This document shows, one piece after another, positions 18,582-26,959 of a stretch of DNA of 64,000 nt (the stretch's first letter is position 1; every line of letters begins with the position of its first letter). The notes beneath the pieces are model-generated. The model did not search any database. It was not told where the DNA came from and saw nothing but the letters and a program-made list of their open reading frames with translations. Where the stretch lies: the IMG/VR virus record IMGVR_UViG_3300032249_000373, positions 1 through 64,000 of that record, one strand, 5' to 3'. The DNA is from a virus. The translations under genes and the position numbers were made by a program.

Positions 18582-19127
18582 TTACCTAGGAAATTTATTC
18601 ATCCACATTTTAGTTCTAGGAGTTATGCCTTTCCAAGAAGACCAATCTTCTCCACCCCTAGACATGTAGTATGCAATCTCAGCATTTTTGACGGGATTGA
18701 ATAATTCAGCGTTAGAATCAAGATCAAACTTATTTCGTCTATCTGGACCCAAGTTGTCAATCATATTAATCTGAAACATCCCGTAAGATGAGTCCCCTGT
18801 TTTATGGTTTCCGTTAAATGCTAAAGGACGACCATTAGATTCTTTCTTAGCAATAGCCCAAGCCACTACTAAATCATTACCTCTAAACCCAACAAGGTAA
18901 AGAAGGTCTTTTAGTTCAACATCTGTAAGATGTGTTTTATTTTCATAACGTTCTAACATTTTTGCTTTAGAAACAACAAAAGCCACCTTGTGGGTGGCAG
19001 CAGGGTTTTCAGCCTGTTTAATTAGTAAATTATTTTCCGTATTTGATGCACTAGCAAAGTTGCTAAATGGTGCTACAACCCCAACCAATGCTAGGATTCC
19101 AATCCAAGCCTTTTTATCTCTTCTCAT
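18582..19127 (-). CDS. Secreted lysozyme-like endolysin, 181 residues
   Basis: Residues 1-27 (MRRDKKAWIGILALVGVVAP ... FASA) form a classical signal peptide with an A-x-A cleavage site. Residues about 80-170 read as a lysozyme-like/soluble transglycosylase domain: AWAIAKKESNGRPLAFNG with the likely catalytic Glu, then SSYGMFQINM and ISRG-like AYYMSRGGEDWSSWKG. It should cut peptidoglycan and be exported by the host Sec system, so it may not depend on a large-pore holin. TAGGAGG precedes the ATG. Its leader holds a terminator-like hairpin. Confidence 0.85.
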   Translation of the reverse strand: MRRDKKAWIGILALVGVVAPFSNFASASNTENNLLIKQAENPAATHKVAFVVSKAKMLERYENKTHLTDVELKDLLYLVGFRGNDLVVAWAIAKKESNGRPLAFNGNHKTGDSSYGMFQINMIDNLGPDRRNKFDLDSNAELFNPVKNAEIAYYMSRGGEDWSSWKGITPRTKMWMNKFPR

Positions 19128-19152
19128 AATAAAAACCTCCTAGAGACTAAAA

Positions 19153-19172
19153 ATGCTACTTGTTAGTAGCAT
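19153..19172 (-). terminator. Terminator-like hairpin in the lysin leader (attenuator?)
   Basis: Minus strand: ATGCTACT, loop AACA, AGTAGCAT, then TTTTTAG. A perfect 8-bp stem plus T-run, positioned between the promoter and the ribosome site of the lysin gene, 26 nt before its ATG. Confidence 0.65.
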
Positions 19173-19178
19173 GTATTA

Positions 19179-19208
19179 ATTATAACATGAATTTGGCTTC
19201 AAAGTCAA
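19179..19208 (-). promoter_or_regulatory. Lysin promoter, extended -10 with -35
   Basis: Minus strand: TTGACT (19208-19203), 18 nt, TGT-TATAAT (-10 at 19184-19179). Two direct copies of TTTTGGTAAC (19211-19232, plus strand) lie just upstream. Confidence 0.72.
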
Positions 19209-19254
19209 ACTTTTGGTAACATTTTGGTAACTTTTTAATTTTCATGCGGGAAAG

Positions 19255-19263
19255 TGGTATAAT
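19255..19263 (+). promoter_or_regulatory. Extended -10 (TGGTATAAT), leaderless gene
   Basis: Ends 10 nt before the ATG at 19274. Confidence 0.62.
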
Positions 19264-19273
19264 AATAAGTACT

Positions 19274-19801
19274 ATGGCTACTGGTGCAACTACTAATTAT
19301 GATCTTCCTTATCCCGTTTTAAGTGACCCCGTAAATGTTCACGAGGACATTCAATCACTTGCAGAACGACTAGAAGATATACTTTCTAATGTTGGTATTC
19401 CGTTTGTTTCTTTAGAAGTTAGAAATGTAACTGGTGCCACAATTGCTAAAGGTACTCCAGTGTATATATCTGGGTATTCAACAAAACCAACAATTGCAAA
19501 ATGTGATTCAGACGATTTAACAACATTCCCAGTTGCTGGAATAACCCAGTCAGCAATTTCAACTGCAACAGATGGAGTTATTATTGTTTCTGGAGTATTT
19601 GAAGGAATCAACACTTCTTCATATACCGCTGGAGAAATACTATATGTTGCAAATGGTGGAGGACTTACAGACACAATTCCAGCAGGGGGATCTGGTGCTG
19701 TAGCAGTAGTTGCTAAATCAAATGCTTCAACTGGAATTATTATTGTTGGACAGCCAAAAGGCAATGGAACATGGGGATCAATGAAAGCAGGTTTAGCATA
19801 A
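19274..19801 (+). CDS. Tail fibre / baseplate-associated protein, 175 residues
   Basis: The start MATGATTNYDLPYPVLSDPV followed by NVHEDIQSLAERLEDIL is a frequent N-terminus of actinophage tail proteins. The rest (VRNVTGATIAKGTPVYISGY ... GEILYVANGGGLTDTIPAGG) is the repeated beta-structure of phage fibre proteins (the 'KGTPVY' and 'LYV' pattern). The start at 19274 is preferred over an upstream ATG because it lies 10 nt after the -10, whereas the upstream one would precede the start of transcription. Confidence 0.78.
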   Translation: MATGATTNYDLPYPVLSDPVNVHEDIQSLAERLEDILSNVGIPFVSLEVRNVTGATIAKGTPVYISGYSTKPTIAKCDSDDLTTFPVAGITQSAISTATDGVIIVSGVFEGINTSSYTAGEILYVANGGGLTDTIPAGGSGAVAVVAKSNASTGIIIVGQPKGNGTWGSMKAGLA

Positions 19802-20214
19802 TGGCAATTTATAGAGGTCAAGGCGCATCTACATATGACATTGGAGAGGCCCCACCATTTGTTAATTGGACTATTGTAAAAGGAGATACAGCATCCTTTT
19901 TGGTTTATCTAACAGATGATGCAAGACAGCCTTTAACCATTTCTGATTGGACAATAGAGGCAGAATTTAAAAGACCAACTACTCCAGTTGATCCTCAAAT
20001 AATTACAGATTCTGCAACAATACTTTTTACAATCAATCCAACACAAGACCTAGCCGATGAAGACGGAGAGTTTAAAGTTAACCTAACTGCAGCACAAACT
20101 GCACAGTTAAGAACAAATGACATATTTGACATTGAACTGCGTCTTCCCCAGAATACCCTTGTATGGACAGTTGCTCAAGGTAAGATCACCCTGCTTGAGG
20201 ATGTTACAAACTAG
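19801..20214 (+). CDS. BppU-N-like beta-sandwich virion protein, 137 residues
   Basis: APPFVNWTIVKGDTASFLVY followed by LTDDARQPLTISDWTIEAEF is a good match to the N-terminal domain of baseplate upper proteins; the C-terminus VWTVAQGKITLLEDVTN is also typical. Compared with 11929-12345 the order of strands is the same. Probably an adaptor that attaches fibres to the tail. TAATG junction with the gene before and TAGTG with the gene after. Confidence 0.78.
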   Translation: MAIYRGQGASTYDIGEAPPFVNWTIVKGDTASFLVYLTDDARQPLTISDWTIEAEFKRPTTPVDPQIITDSATILFTINPTQDLADEDGEFKVNLTAAQTAQLRTNDIFDIELRLPQNTLVWTVAQGKITLLEDVTN

Positions 20215-20435
20215 TGGCAACTGTTACTATAAATAATAACAATCCCATTACTACAAAAGTCATTGAAAGAGTTTCTTTTCCAAAGGCAGAGATTGTTGAT
20301 TTAAACCGTGGTATAAGAATAAATTCAGTACTACCATTTAGAATAAGATTCACAGCAATACAAATACCAAGTGCTATTGGAAATGTCCCAGCAATTCCTT
20401 TACAGGTAATTGGTTTTTCTAACTATATACTTTAA
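20214..20435 (+). CDS. Small virion-associated protein, GTG start, 73 residues
   Basis: Starts at a GTG that overlaps the upstream stop (TAGTG): VATVTINNNNPITTKVIERV, then DLNRGIRINSVLPFRIRFTA. Translational coupling explains the weak initiation signal. The corresponding position after the first BppU-like gene also holds a very small gene (12342-12422). Function unknown, probably a small structural protein. Confidence 0.7.
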   Translation: MATVTINNNNPITTKVIERVSFPKAEIVDLNRGIRINSVLPFRIRFTAIQIPSAIGNVPAIPLQVIGFSNYIL

Positions 20436-20441
20436 AATATA

Positions 20442-20450
20442 TGATATAAT
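20442..20450 (+). promoter_or_regulatory. Extended -10 (TGATATAAT), leaderless gene
   Basis: Ends 6 nt before the ATG at 20457. Confidence 0.65.
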
Positions 20451-20456
20451 TCAAGC

Positions 20457-20897
20457 ATGGCTAAAATATCAATTTCAAGCGTAAAGGCCCTGTTTCAGAC
20501 AGGCGATAGACCAACTCAAGCAAACTATGAGGATTTAATTGACAGCGCATCTGCAAGATCAACAGATCTTGGTTCAGACGGTAATAATGAAGTAACAATT
20601 ACTGGCATTGAAAATAGCACAATCTTTGATAATTTTACTGCTTCAGAGTGGAGATCAGTTAAGTATGTGATCTCACTAAAAAAGAGTACTGGAAATAAGT
20701 ACTATACAACAGAGTTAACCATAGTCCCTGACGGTACAAATGATAACGTCAGTGAATATGGAACAGTAGACAATGATGGGAATATTGGCACCGTTAGCGT
20801 CTCTAGGGCAGGCGGCACAGTTAATCTAACTGTAGTTCCAGTGGTGGGTCAGACCCCGATTACCTTACGCTACATGCGTACTGGTTTGAAGGCTTAA
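20457..20897 (+). CDS. Fibre protein, 146 residues
   Basis: The N-terminus KISISSVKALFQTGDRPTQA followed by NYEDLIDS is a common fibre-anchoring segment. The C-terminal half (WRSVKYVISLKKSTGNKYYT ... VSVSRAGGTVNLTVVPVVGQ) is a beta domain that also ends the 642-residue fibre at 20913 (YSAAKYIVQMKKGADIEVIE). The shared C-terminal domain suggests that the two form related tips or assemble together. Confidence 0.75.
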   Translation: MAKISISSVKALFQTGDRPTQANYEDLIDSASARSTDLGSDGNNEVTITGIENSTIFDNFTASEWRSVKYVISLKKSTGNKYYTTELTIVPDGTNDNVSEYGTVDNDGNIGTVSVSRAGGTVNLTVVPVVGQTPITLRYMRTGLKA

Positions 20898-20912
20898 CCA
20901 AGGAGATAATAA

Positions 20913-22841
20913 ATGGCAACAGTAACAAAAGACTTTAGAGTAAAGGCTGGATTAGTAGTTGAGGGCGCAACCGCAACCGTTGAAGGTCACGATATTCTTA
21001 CAAAGAAAATTGCAGATGCAAAAGGTGATTTACTAGTTGGTACTGCAGATAATGCAATATCACGCCTTGGCGTTGGTAGCAATAATTATATTTTAACAGC
21101 AGACTCAAACGAAGCAACAGGTGTTAAGTGGGCAGCCCCACAAGCAGTTGGTTCATTTGAATCAAGCATTGTTTTTGAAGGTGCTACAGCAAATGACTTT
21201 GAAACAACAATTGCAGTAACAGACCCAACAGCAGACCGCACAATAACATTTCCAGATGCAACTGGCACAGTAGCACTTACTTCAGATGTTACAACACACG
21301 CAAACCTTACTGAAGCACATGGCGCAACAGGCGCTGTAGTTGGTACAACTAACACACAAACACTAACTAACAAAACTTTAACATCACCAAAGATTAATGA
21401 AGATGTTGCACTTACTGCAACTGCTACAGAACTTAACTTAATAGATGGTTCAATAGCAGGAACTGTTGTAAATAGCAAAGCAGTAGTTTATGGTTCAGCA
21501 GGAGAAGTAAATGCTACAACATTACAAATTGCTGGTACATCAATTACGGCATCTGCTGCAGAACTTAACTATGTTGACGGTGTAACTTCAGCAATCCAGA
21601 CTCAATTAGATAACAAGGCTTCATCTTCAGACCTTACAACTCACGGCAACCTTACAGAAGCACACGGTGCAACTGGTGCAGTAGTTGGAACAACAAATAC
21701 ACAGACTCTTACAAATAAGACACTTACAAGCCCAGTAGTTTCAGGACTTGCACTTTCAGATTCAAGCGTTGTTTTTGAAGGATCTTCAGCAGATAACAAT
21801 GAAACTACACTTACAGTAACAAACCCTACAGCAGATCGCACAATCACTTTGCCAGATGCTACAGGTACTGTTGCTCTTACAAACAACAAGTTGGATGTAT
21901 TTGCAGCAACTTCTTCTGCAGAACTTATTTCAGTTATCTCTGATGAGACTGGTACTGGAGCACTTGTTTTTGCTAATACACCAACACTTGTAACACCAAA
22001 CATTGGTGCAGCAACTGGAACATCTTTGGTTCTTTCAGGGGACCTAACAGTTAACGGTACAACAACTACAATTAACTCAACAGAAATCACAGTTGACGAC
22101 AAGAACCTTACACTTGGTTCAGTAGCATCTCCAACAGATGCAGGCGCTGACGGTGGTGGTATTACTCTTAAGGGTGCTACAGACAAGACATTCTCATGGA
22201 TTGATGCAACTGATTCATGGACATCTTCTGAGCACCTAGACTTGGCAACAGGCAAGGTACTAAAGATTAATGGAACTGAAGTTCTATCAGCAACACAGTA
22301 CACTGGAAATGCTGCAACAGTAACAAATGGTATTACTACAGCAAGCAAGATTTCAGCACTGGCTGCAACATCTTCTTCAGAACTTGCAGGAGTCATCTCA
22401 GATGAAACAGGAACTGGTGCTCTAGTATTTGCTAACACACCAACTCTTGTTACTCCAGCAATCGGAGCAGCAACAGGTACAACTCTTGTTCTTTCTGGTG
22501 CACTAACTGCAACAGCAATTACACTTGATAACACATCTGTAGGATCTGCAACAGCAACTGCTGGAACATCAGCAACTACAATTGATACCTGGTCAGCAAC
22601 AACATATTCTGCTGCTAAGTACATTGTTCAAATGAAAAAGGGCGCTGATATTGAAGTAATTGAAGTTCTTGTTGCAGTTACTGGAGAAAATGTTTACCTA
22701 ACAGAGTATGCCAACGTACAAAGCAACACAGAACTTGGAACAACAAATGCTGTTTATTCAGCAGGAAATGTTCTTCTACAGGTAACTGCTGCAGCAGCAG
22801 ATACTGCTGTTAAGATCCATAGAACTTATATCGAAGCATAA
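20913..22841 (+). CDS. Large repetitive tail fibre, 642 residues
   Basis: The N-terminal MATVTKDFRVKAGLVVEGAT anchors the shaft. Then come repeated modules: ADAKGDLLVGTADNAISRLG, two copies of NLTEAHGATGAVVGTTNTQT, two of SDETGTGALVFANTPTLVTP, and a PTADRTITLPDATGTVAL unit also seen twice. The C-terminal domain (about residues 555-642) is shared with the gene upstream. Such repeats are the shaft of a trimeric fibre. AAGGAG is the ribosome site. Repeats at DNA level make this a hot spot for recombination. Confidence 0.82.
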   Translation: MATVTKDFRVKAGLVVEGATATVEGHDILTKKIADAKGDLLVGTADNAISRLGVGSNNYILTADSNEATGVKWAAPQAVGSFESSIVFEGATANDFETTIAVTDPTADRTITFPDATGTVALTSDVTTHANLTEAHGATGAVVGTTNTQTLTNKTLTSPKINEDVALTATATELNLIDGSIAGTVVNSKAVVYGSAGEVNATTLQIAGTSITASAAELNYVDGVTSAIQTQLDNKASSSDLTTHGNLTEAHGATGAVVGTTNTQTLTNKTLTSPVVSGLALSDSSVVFEGSSADNNETTLTVTNPTADRTITLPDATGTVALTNNKLDVFAATSSAELISVISDETGTGALVFANTPTLVTPNIGAATGTSLVLSGDLTVNGTTTTINSTEITVDDKNLTLGSVASPTDAGADGGGITLKGATDKTFSWIDATDSWTSSEHLDLATGKVLKINGTEVLSATQYTGNAATVTNGITTASKISALAATSSSELAGVISDETGTGALVFANTPTLVTPAIGAATGTTLVLSGALTATAITLDNTSVGSATATAGTSATTIDTWSATTYSAAKYIVQMKKGADIEVIEVLVAVTGENVYLTEYANVQSNTELGTTNAVYSAGNVLLQVTAAAADTAVKIHRTYIEA

Positions 22842-22860
22842 TTAGGGACGGGAGTCAACT

Positions 22861-23313
22861 GTGGCAACAACTAATAGAGACTTTAAAGTAAAGCATGGGC
22901 TATCGGTAGCCGAAGGCGGTACTTTTGGTCAAGCAGTCACAGTTGGCACCCCAACTGAAAATACACACGCAGCAACAAAACTTTATGTAGATAGCCTTGA
23001 CCTTCTTGTTGAAACTGCATCAGCAGCACCAGCAGGTGCCGTAAATGGTCAATTATTTATTGACACAATAGAGAATAGACTTGCCTTTTACTATAATGGT
23101 CAGTGGAACACTGTTGCACTGCTAAATGACACAATTGAAATAGCACAACACATCCACGATACAGCAATTGATGGAACTGGTTTGATTGTTTCAACTTTTA
23201 AAGATGCAGGTTTTTATAATGAGGCTGGCGCTACAGAAGATGCTGGTTTTTATAATACTAACAGTTGGTCTGTCACATATGATGGCGGAATTGCAACAGA
23301 AGTATTTAATTAA
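22861..23313 (+). CDS. Fibre protein, GTG start, 150 residues
   Basis: VATTNRDFKVKHGLSVAEGG matches the N-terminus of the previous fibre (ATVTKDFRVKAGL), and ATKLYVDSLDLLVETASAAP plus NGQLFIDTIENRLAFYYNGQ are typical fibre-shaft motifs. The C-terminus carries a short internal duplication (KDAGFYNEAGATEDAGFYNT). Starts at GTG after GGACGGGAG. Likely a second short fibre made with the large one. Confidence 0.75.
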   Translation: MATTNRDFKVKHGLSVAEGGTFGQAVTVGTPTENTHAATKLYVDSLDLLVETASAAPAGAVNGQLFIDTIENRLAFYYNGQWNTVALLNDTIEIAQHIHDTAIDGTGLIVSTFKDAGFYNEAGATEDAGFYNTNSWSVTYDGGIATEVFN

Positions 23314-23317
23314 AAAC

Positions 23318-23326
23318 TGATATAAT
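23318..23326 (+). promoter_or_regulatory. Extended -10 (TGATATAAT)
   Basis: 30 nt before the ATG at 23356; CTGGAGGAG provides the ribosome site. Confidence 0.6.
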
Positions 23327-23355
23327 ATGATCATACACCACTGGAGGAGTAAATA

Positions 23356-24735
23356 ATGGCAACAAGAATGCAACAGCGTAGAGGTACCGCATCACAGTGG
23401 GTTTCCTCTAATAGCGGTAATGGTCCAATCCTAAATGCTGGAGAAATCGGCTGGGAATCAGACACGAATAAATTTAAAGTTGGAGATGGAGTTTCCTACT
23501 GGCTAGACCTAGACTACTTTGCCGACATTAACTCAACAGTTAACCCAGCATTTGGTTCAAGCATTACATTTGAAGGTTCTACAGCAAATGATTATGAGAC
23601 AGTCCTTGCAGTAACAGATCCAACGGCTGATCGTACAATTACACTTCCAAACGTAACAGGAACAGTTATTACAACTGGAAACCTTTCAGACATTACAAAT
23701 ATTGGAGTATTTACTTCAACTATTACAATGGAAGGATCTACAGCAAATGACTTTGAACTTACACTATCTTCTGGAGATCCAACTGCTGACCGTACTATAA
23801 CATTCCCAGATGAAACTGGAACAGTTCAACTTAGAGTTACAGATGTATCTGATACAGAAATTGGCTACCTAAATGGTGTTACTTCTGCTATTCAAACACA
23901 GATGGATACTAAGGCTCCACTTGCTTCTCCAACATTTACAGGTACAGTAACAATTCCAGCAGGTGCAAGCATTTCAGGTTTTGCACCACTTGCAGCACCT
24001 GCACTAACTGGAGATGCAACAGCCGTTAACCTAACAATATCTGGAAACCTAACCGTAAATGGAACTACAACAAACATTAACTCAACCAACCTAGTTGTTG
24101 AAGATAAGAACATTGTTCTTGCTGATGTTGATACACCTACAGATACAACTGCTGATGGTGGCGGTATCACATTAAAGGGTACAACAGATAAGACACTTAA
24201 CTGGGTAGATGCTACAGATGCTTGGACTTCATCAGAAGACTTCAATCTATTAACTGGTAAGGTCTATAAAATTGCAGGAACCTCAGTTCTTTCAGGTACA
24301 ACACTTGGTTCTGGAGTTACAGCATCTTCTCTTACATCCGTAGGAACAATCACTTCTGGTACATGGACTGGTACAGCAATTGCAATTGCAAATGGTGGTA
24401 CAGGTGCAACTACAGCAATGACTGCAGCAACAGCACTTCTTCCATCACAGACATCAAATTCTGGTAAGTATCTTACAACTGATGGTTCAGGAACACTTTC
24501 TTGGGGTACTGTAACAGGATACTCAGCACCAACACTTGGATCAACATCTATCGCATCAGGTGAAACAGTAACAACAATTACTGGTCTAACACTATCTGGA
24601 GCAACACTTACTGGAACATTGACTGCTGGGGGTTCTGCTGGAACTAACGGACTATATCTACAGTCAACTGGAAGTGGTGTTAAGTGGGCATCTGGTGGAG
24701 CATCATTTAGTGAATTAATGTTAATTGGTGCATAA
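23356..24735 (+). CDS. Tail fibre with trimeric tip anchor, 459 residues
   Basis: MATRMQQRRGTASQWVSSNS followed by LNAGEIGWESDTNKFKVGDG is the standard N-terminal motif of fibre/tropism proteins (RMQ.RRGT..QW... AGEIG.E.DT..FK.GDG). The shaft shares modules with the 642-residue fibre, for example VNGTTTNINSTNLVVEDKNI and DGGGITLKGTTDKTLNWVDA. Ends ASFSELMLIGA. Last gene of the fibre block; an intrinsic terminator follows. Confidence 0.82.
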   Translation: MATRMQQRRGTASQWVSSNSGNGPILNAGEIGWESDTNKFKVGDGVSYWLDLDYFADINSTVNPAFGSSITFEGSTANDYETVLAVTDPTADRTITLPNVTGTVITTGNLSDITNIGVFTSTITMEGSTANDFELTLSSGDPTADRTITFPDETGTVQLRVTDVSDTEIGYLNGVTSAIQTQMDTKAPLASPTFTGTVTIPAGASISGFAPLAAPALTGDATAVNLTISGNLTVNGTTTNINSTNLVVEDKNIVLADVDTPTDTTADGGGITLKGTTDKTLNWVDATDAWTSSEDFNLLTGKVYKIAGTSVLSGTTLGSGVTASSLTSVGTITSGTWTGTAIAIANGGTGATTAMTAATALLPSQTSNSGKYLTTDGSGTLSWGTVTGYSAPTLGSTSIASGETVTTITGLTLSGATLTGTLTAGGSAGTNGLYLQSTGSGVKWASGGASFSELMLIGA

Positions 24736-24785
24736 CACTTTAACTAATTAAAAGTACTCAACCTAAACTTAAGGTTGATAAGTTA

Positions 24786-24813
24786 AAAACTCCGAATAAA
24801 ACGGAGTTTTTTT
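24786..24813 (+). terminator. Intrinsic terminator after the fibre block
   Basis: AAAACTCCG (24786-24794) pairs with CGGAGTTTT (24802-24810) around a 7-nt loop, followed by a T-run of seven. It also fits an A-run on the opposite strand. Confidence 0.88.
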
Positions 24814-24826
24814 CTTTGTAAATTTA

Positions 24827-24835
24827 TGATATAAT
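24827..24835 (+). promoter_or_regulatory. Extended -10 (TGATATAAT) for the reductase gene
   Basis: A leader of about 50 nt follows, with AGAAAGG before the ATG at 24894. No cobalamin-riboswitch-sized leader is present. Confidence 0.62.
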
Positions 24836-24893
24836 TAAGACCACTTTGGAAAACTCAAAGTACTCATCTAAATTTGCTTAGAAAGGTAAATAA

Positions 24894-26924
24894 ATGTCAG
24901 AAGTTTTTTCGTTTCGTCTATCAGAAGAATTTGTAAATAAATATAATAATACTCCAGCACCATTTGGATTCTCAGATGCTGGGTCTAACTCATTAGGAGA
25001 GATTACATTTATTCGTACATATTCTCGTGTTAAGGAAGACGGTACAAAAGAACGATGGCATGAAGTATGTCGCCGTGTAATTGAGGGTATGTATTCAGTA
25101 CAGAAGAATCATGCTAAAGATAATCGTCTACCATGGAATGATAATAAAGCACAGAAGTCTGCACAAGAAGCATTTCAAAGAATGTTTGAACTAAAGTGGA
25201 CACCACCAGGCCGTGGCCTATGGGCATTTGGAACTCCAATGACTATGGAAAAGCGTAACTCAGCATCACTACAAAACTGTGCAATGGTTTCAACAAGAGA
25301 CATTGATCGTAATGACCCAGGGGCTTTATTTGCTTGGGTAATGGATGCATTAATGTTGGGTATTGGAGTTGGGTTTGATACCCTTGGACAAGACAAGCAA
25401 ATGTCTATTTATTCTCCTACTGAACCAGCATCTATTTACGAAATTCCAGATACTCGTGAAGGTTGGGTAGAATCAGTTCGTATTTTGATTAACTCTTTCT
25501 TAAGACAGAATCAGCCTATTCAAGAATTTAATTATGACCTTATCCGTCCTCTAGGTGCCCCTATTAAGGGCTTTGGAGGCGTTGCAAGCGGTCCAGCACC
25601 ACTTATTGACCTCCATACACGTATTCGTAATGTAATTGGCTCTAGGGCTGGAGAAGTGTTAGATAGTCGTGCAATTGTAGATATTGTTAACCTTATTGGA
25701 ACATGTGTTGTTTCTGGAAATGTTCGTCGTTCTGCTACTCTTGCACTTGGAACACCAGAGGACGATGGTTTTATTAATCTTAAGAATCCAGAAGTATTTC
25801 CAGACCGTAACTCTTATGACCCAGAAAAACCAGGGTGGGCTTGGATGTCAAACAATTCTATTTCAGCAACTGTTGGAACAAAATATGAAGACTATGTAGA
25901 TTTAATTGCAGATAATGGAGAACCAGGTTTTATCTGGCTAGATGTTGCTAGAGATTACGGTAGATTAAAAGATGCACCAGATTATAAAGATTCAAGAATC
26001 ATGGGATTTAATCCTTGTGCGGAGCAACCATTAGAATCATATGAACTATGTACACTTGTAGAAGTGCACTTAAATCGTCATGAATCTAAGGAGGACTTCC
26101 TCAAGACATTGAAGTTTGCATACCTTTATGGAAAGACCGTAACCCTTATGCCAACCCATTGGCAACAGACAAATGGTATTATGCAGAGAAACCGTCGTAT
26201 TGGAACTTCTCTTACTGGTATTGCTTCGTTTGCTGACAATAGTGGACTTCCAGCACTGCGTGAGTGGATGGATGAAGGGTATAACAAGATTCGTCACTAT
26301 GACCACAAGTATTCAGAATGGCTTTGTGTTCGTGAATCAGTTCGTGTAACAACAGTAAAGCCATCAGGATCTGTATCACTATTATCTGGTGCAACTCCTG
26401 GAGTTCATTGGGGTCCTGGTGGAGAGTTTTATCTTCGTGCTATTCGTTTTGGAAATACAGATCCAATGCTTCATTTATTTAAAGCAGCGGGATACAAAAT
26501 TGAAGCAGATCTTGTATCAGCAAATACATCGGTAGTTTATTTTCCAGTTGCATCAGGACATAAGCGTGCTGAAAAGCAAGTAAGCCTATTTGAAAAAATT
26601 GGTTTAGCAGCAACTGCTCAGAAGTACTGGTCTGATAATGGTGTTTCTGTAACTCTATCATTTGACAAAGAAACAGAAAAGCAGTTTGTGGCCCCAGCAT
26701 TAAATATGTACGAAGGACAACTAAAGGCAGTGTCTTTTCTTCCGATGGGAAATAAAACTTATCCACAGCAACCATATTCTGAGATTTCAAGAGAACAATA
26801 TAATGCTTATGTTGGAACAATTGGAAAAATTGATTGGTCTGCAATTTATGACGGTAAAGATAATTTAGACGCTGAGTCTGAAAAATACTGCTCAACTGAT
26901 GCATGTGAGATTAAATTATATTAA
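24894..26924 (+). CDS. nrdJ: Adenosylcobalamin-dependent ribonucleotide reductase (class II, monomeric)
   Basis: A 676-residue monomeric class II reductase that makes deoxynucleotides from ribonucleoside triphosphates. Landmarks: WTPPGRGLWAFGTP, SLQNCAMVSTRD with the first active-site Cys (about residue 128), FNPCAEQPLESYELC (about 370) with the thiyl-radical Cys and its partner, VKPSGSVSLLSGATPGVHWG, and the C-terminal CSTDACEIKLY redox pair. All catalytic cysteines are present and no intein or frameshift is visible. It frees phage DNA synthesis from oxygen-dependent enzymes and needs host B12. Its position inside the virion genes, after a terminator and with its own promoter, is unusual. 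Confidence 0.93.
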   Translation: MSEVFSFRLSEEFVNKYNNTPAPFGFSDAGSNSLGEITFIRTYSRVKEDGTKERWHEVCRRVIEGMYSVQKNHAKDNRLPWNDNKAQKSAQEAFQRMFELKWTPPGRGLWAFGTPMTMEKRNSASLQNCAMVSTRDIDRNDPGALFAWVMDALMLGIGVGFDTLGQDKQMSIYSPTEPASIYEIPDTREGWVESVRILINSFLRQNQPIQEFNYDLIRPLGAPIKGFGGVASGPAPLIDLHTRIRNVIGSRAGEVLDSRAIVDIVNLIGTCVVSGNVRRSATLALGTPEDDGFINLKNPEVFPDRNSYDPEKPGWAWMSNNSISATVGTKYEDYVDLIADNGEPGFIWLDVARDYGRLKDAPDYKDSRIMGFNPCAEQPLESYELCTLVEVHLNRHESKEDFLKTLKFAYLYGKTVTLMPTHWQQTNGIMQRNRRIGTSLTGIASFADNSGLPALREWMDEGYNKIRHYDHKYSEWLCVRESVRVTTVKPSGSVSLLSGATPGVHWGPGGEFYLRAIRFGNTDPMLHLFKAAGYKIEADLVSANTSVVYFPVASGHKRAEKQVSLFEKIGLAATAQKYWSDNGVSVTLSFDKETEKQFVAPALNMYEGQLKAVSFLPMGNKTYPQQPYSEISREQYNAYVGTIGKIDWSAIYDGKDNLDAESEKYCSTDACEIKLY

Positions 26925-26933
26925 GCCGTATCC

Positions 26934-26942
26934 TGCTATAAT
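26934..26942 (+). promoter_or_regulatory. Extended -10 (TGCTATAAT)
   Basis: Before GATAGGAG and the ATG at 26960. Confidence 0.6.
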
Positions 26943-26959
26943 AAGGGGATAGGAGAATA

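Noticed and set aside
21641-22624. 327-codon open frame on the minus strand inside the large fibre gene
   Set aside because: It mirrors the repetitive Thr/Ala/Val-rich codons of the fibre on the other strand, has no promoter or ribosome site and looks like no protein. Similar antisense frames at 19351-19821, 21086-21478 and 33232-33798 were dropped for the same reason.
12432-24735. Diversity-generating retroelement acting on fibre genes
   Set aside because: No reverse transcriptase, no Avd gene and no template/variable repeat pair with adenine-specific differences; the repeats are ordinary fibre modules.
24836-24893. Cobalamin riboswitch upstream of the B12-dependent reductase
   Set aside because: Only about 50 nt separate the predicted start of transcription from the ATG, too short for the roughly 200-nt element, and there is no B12-box.
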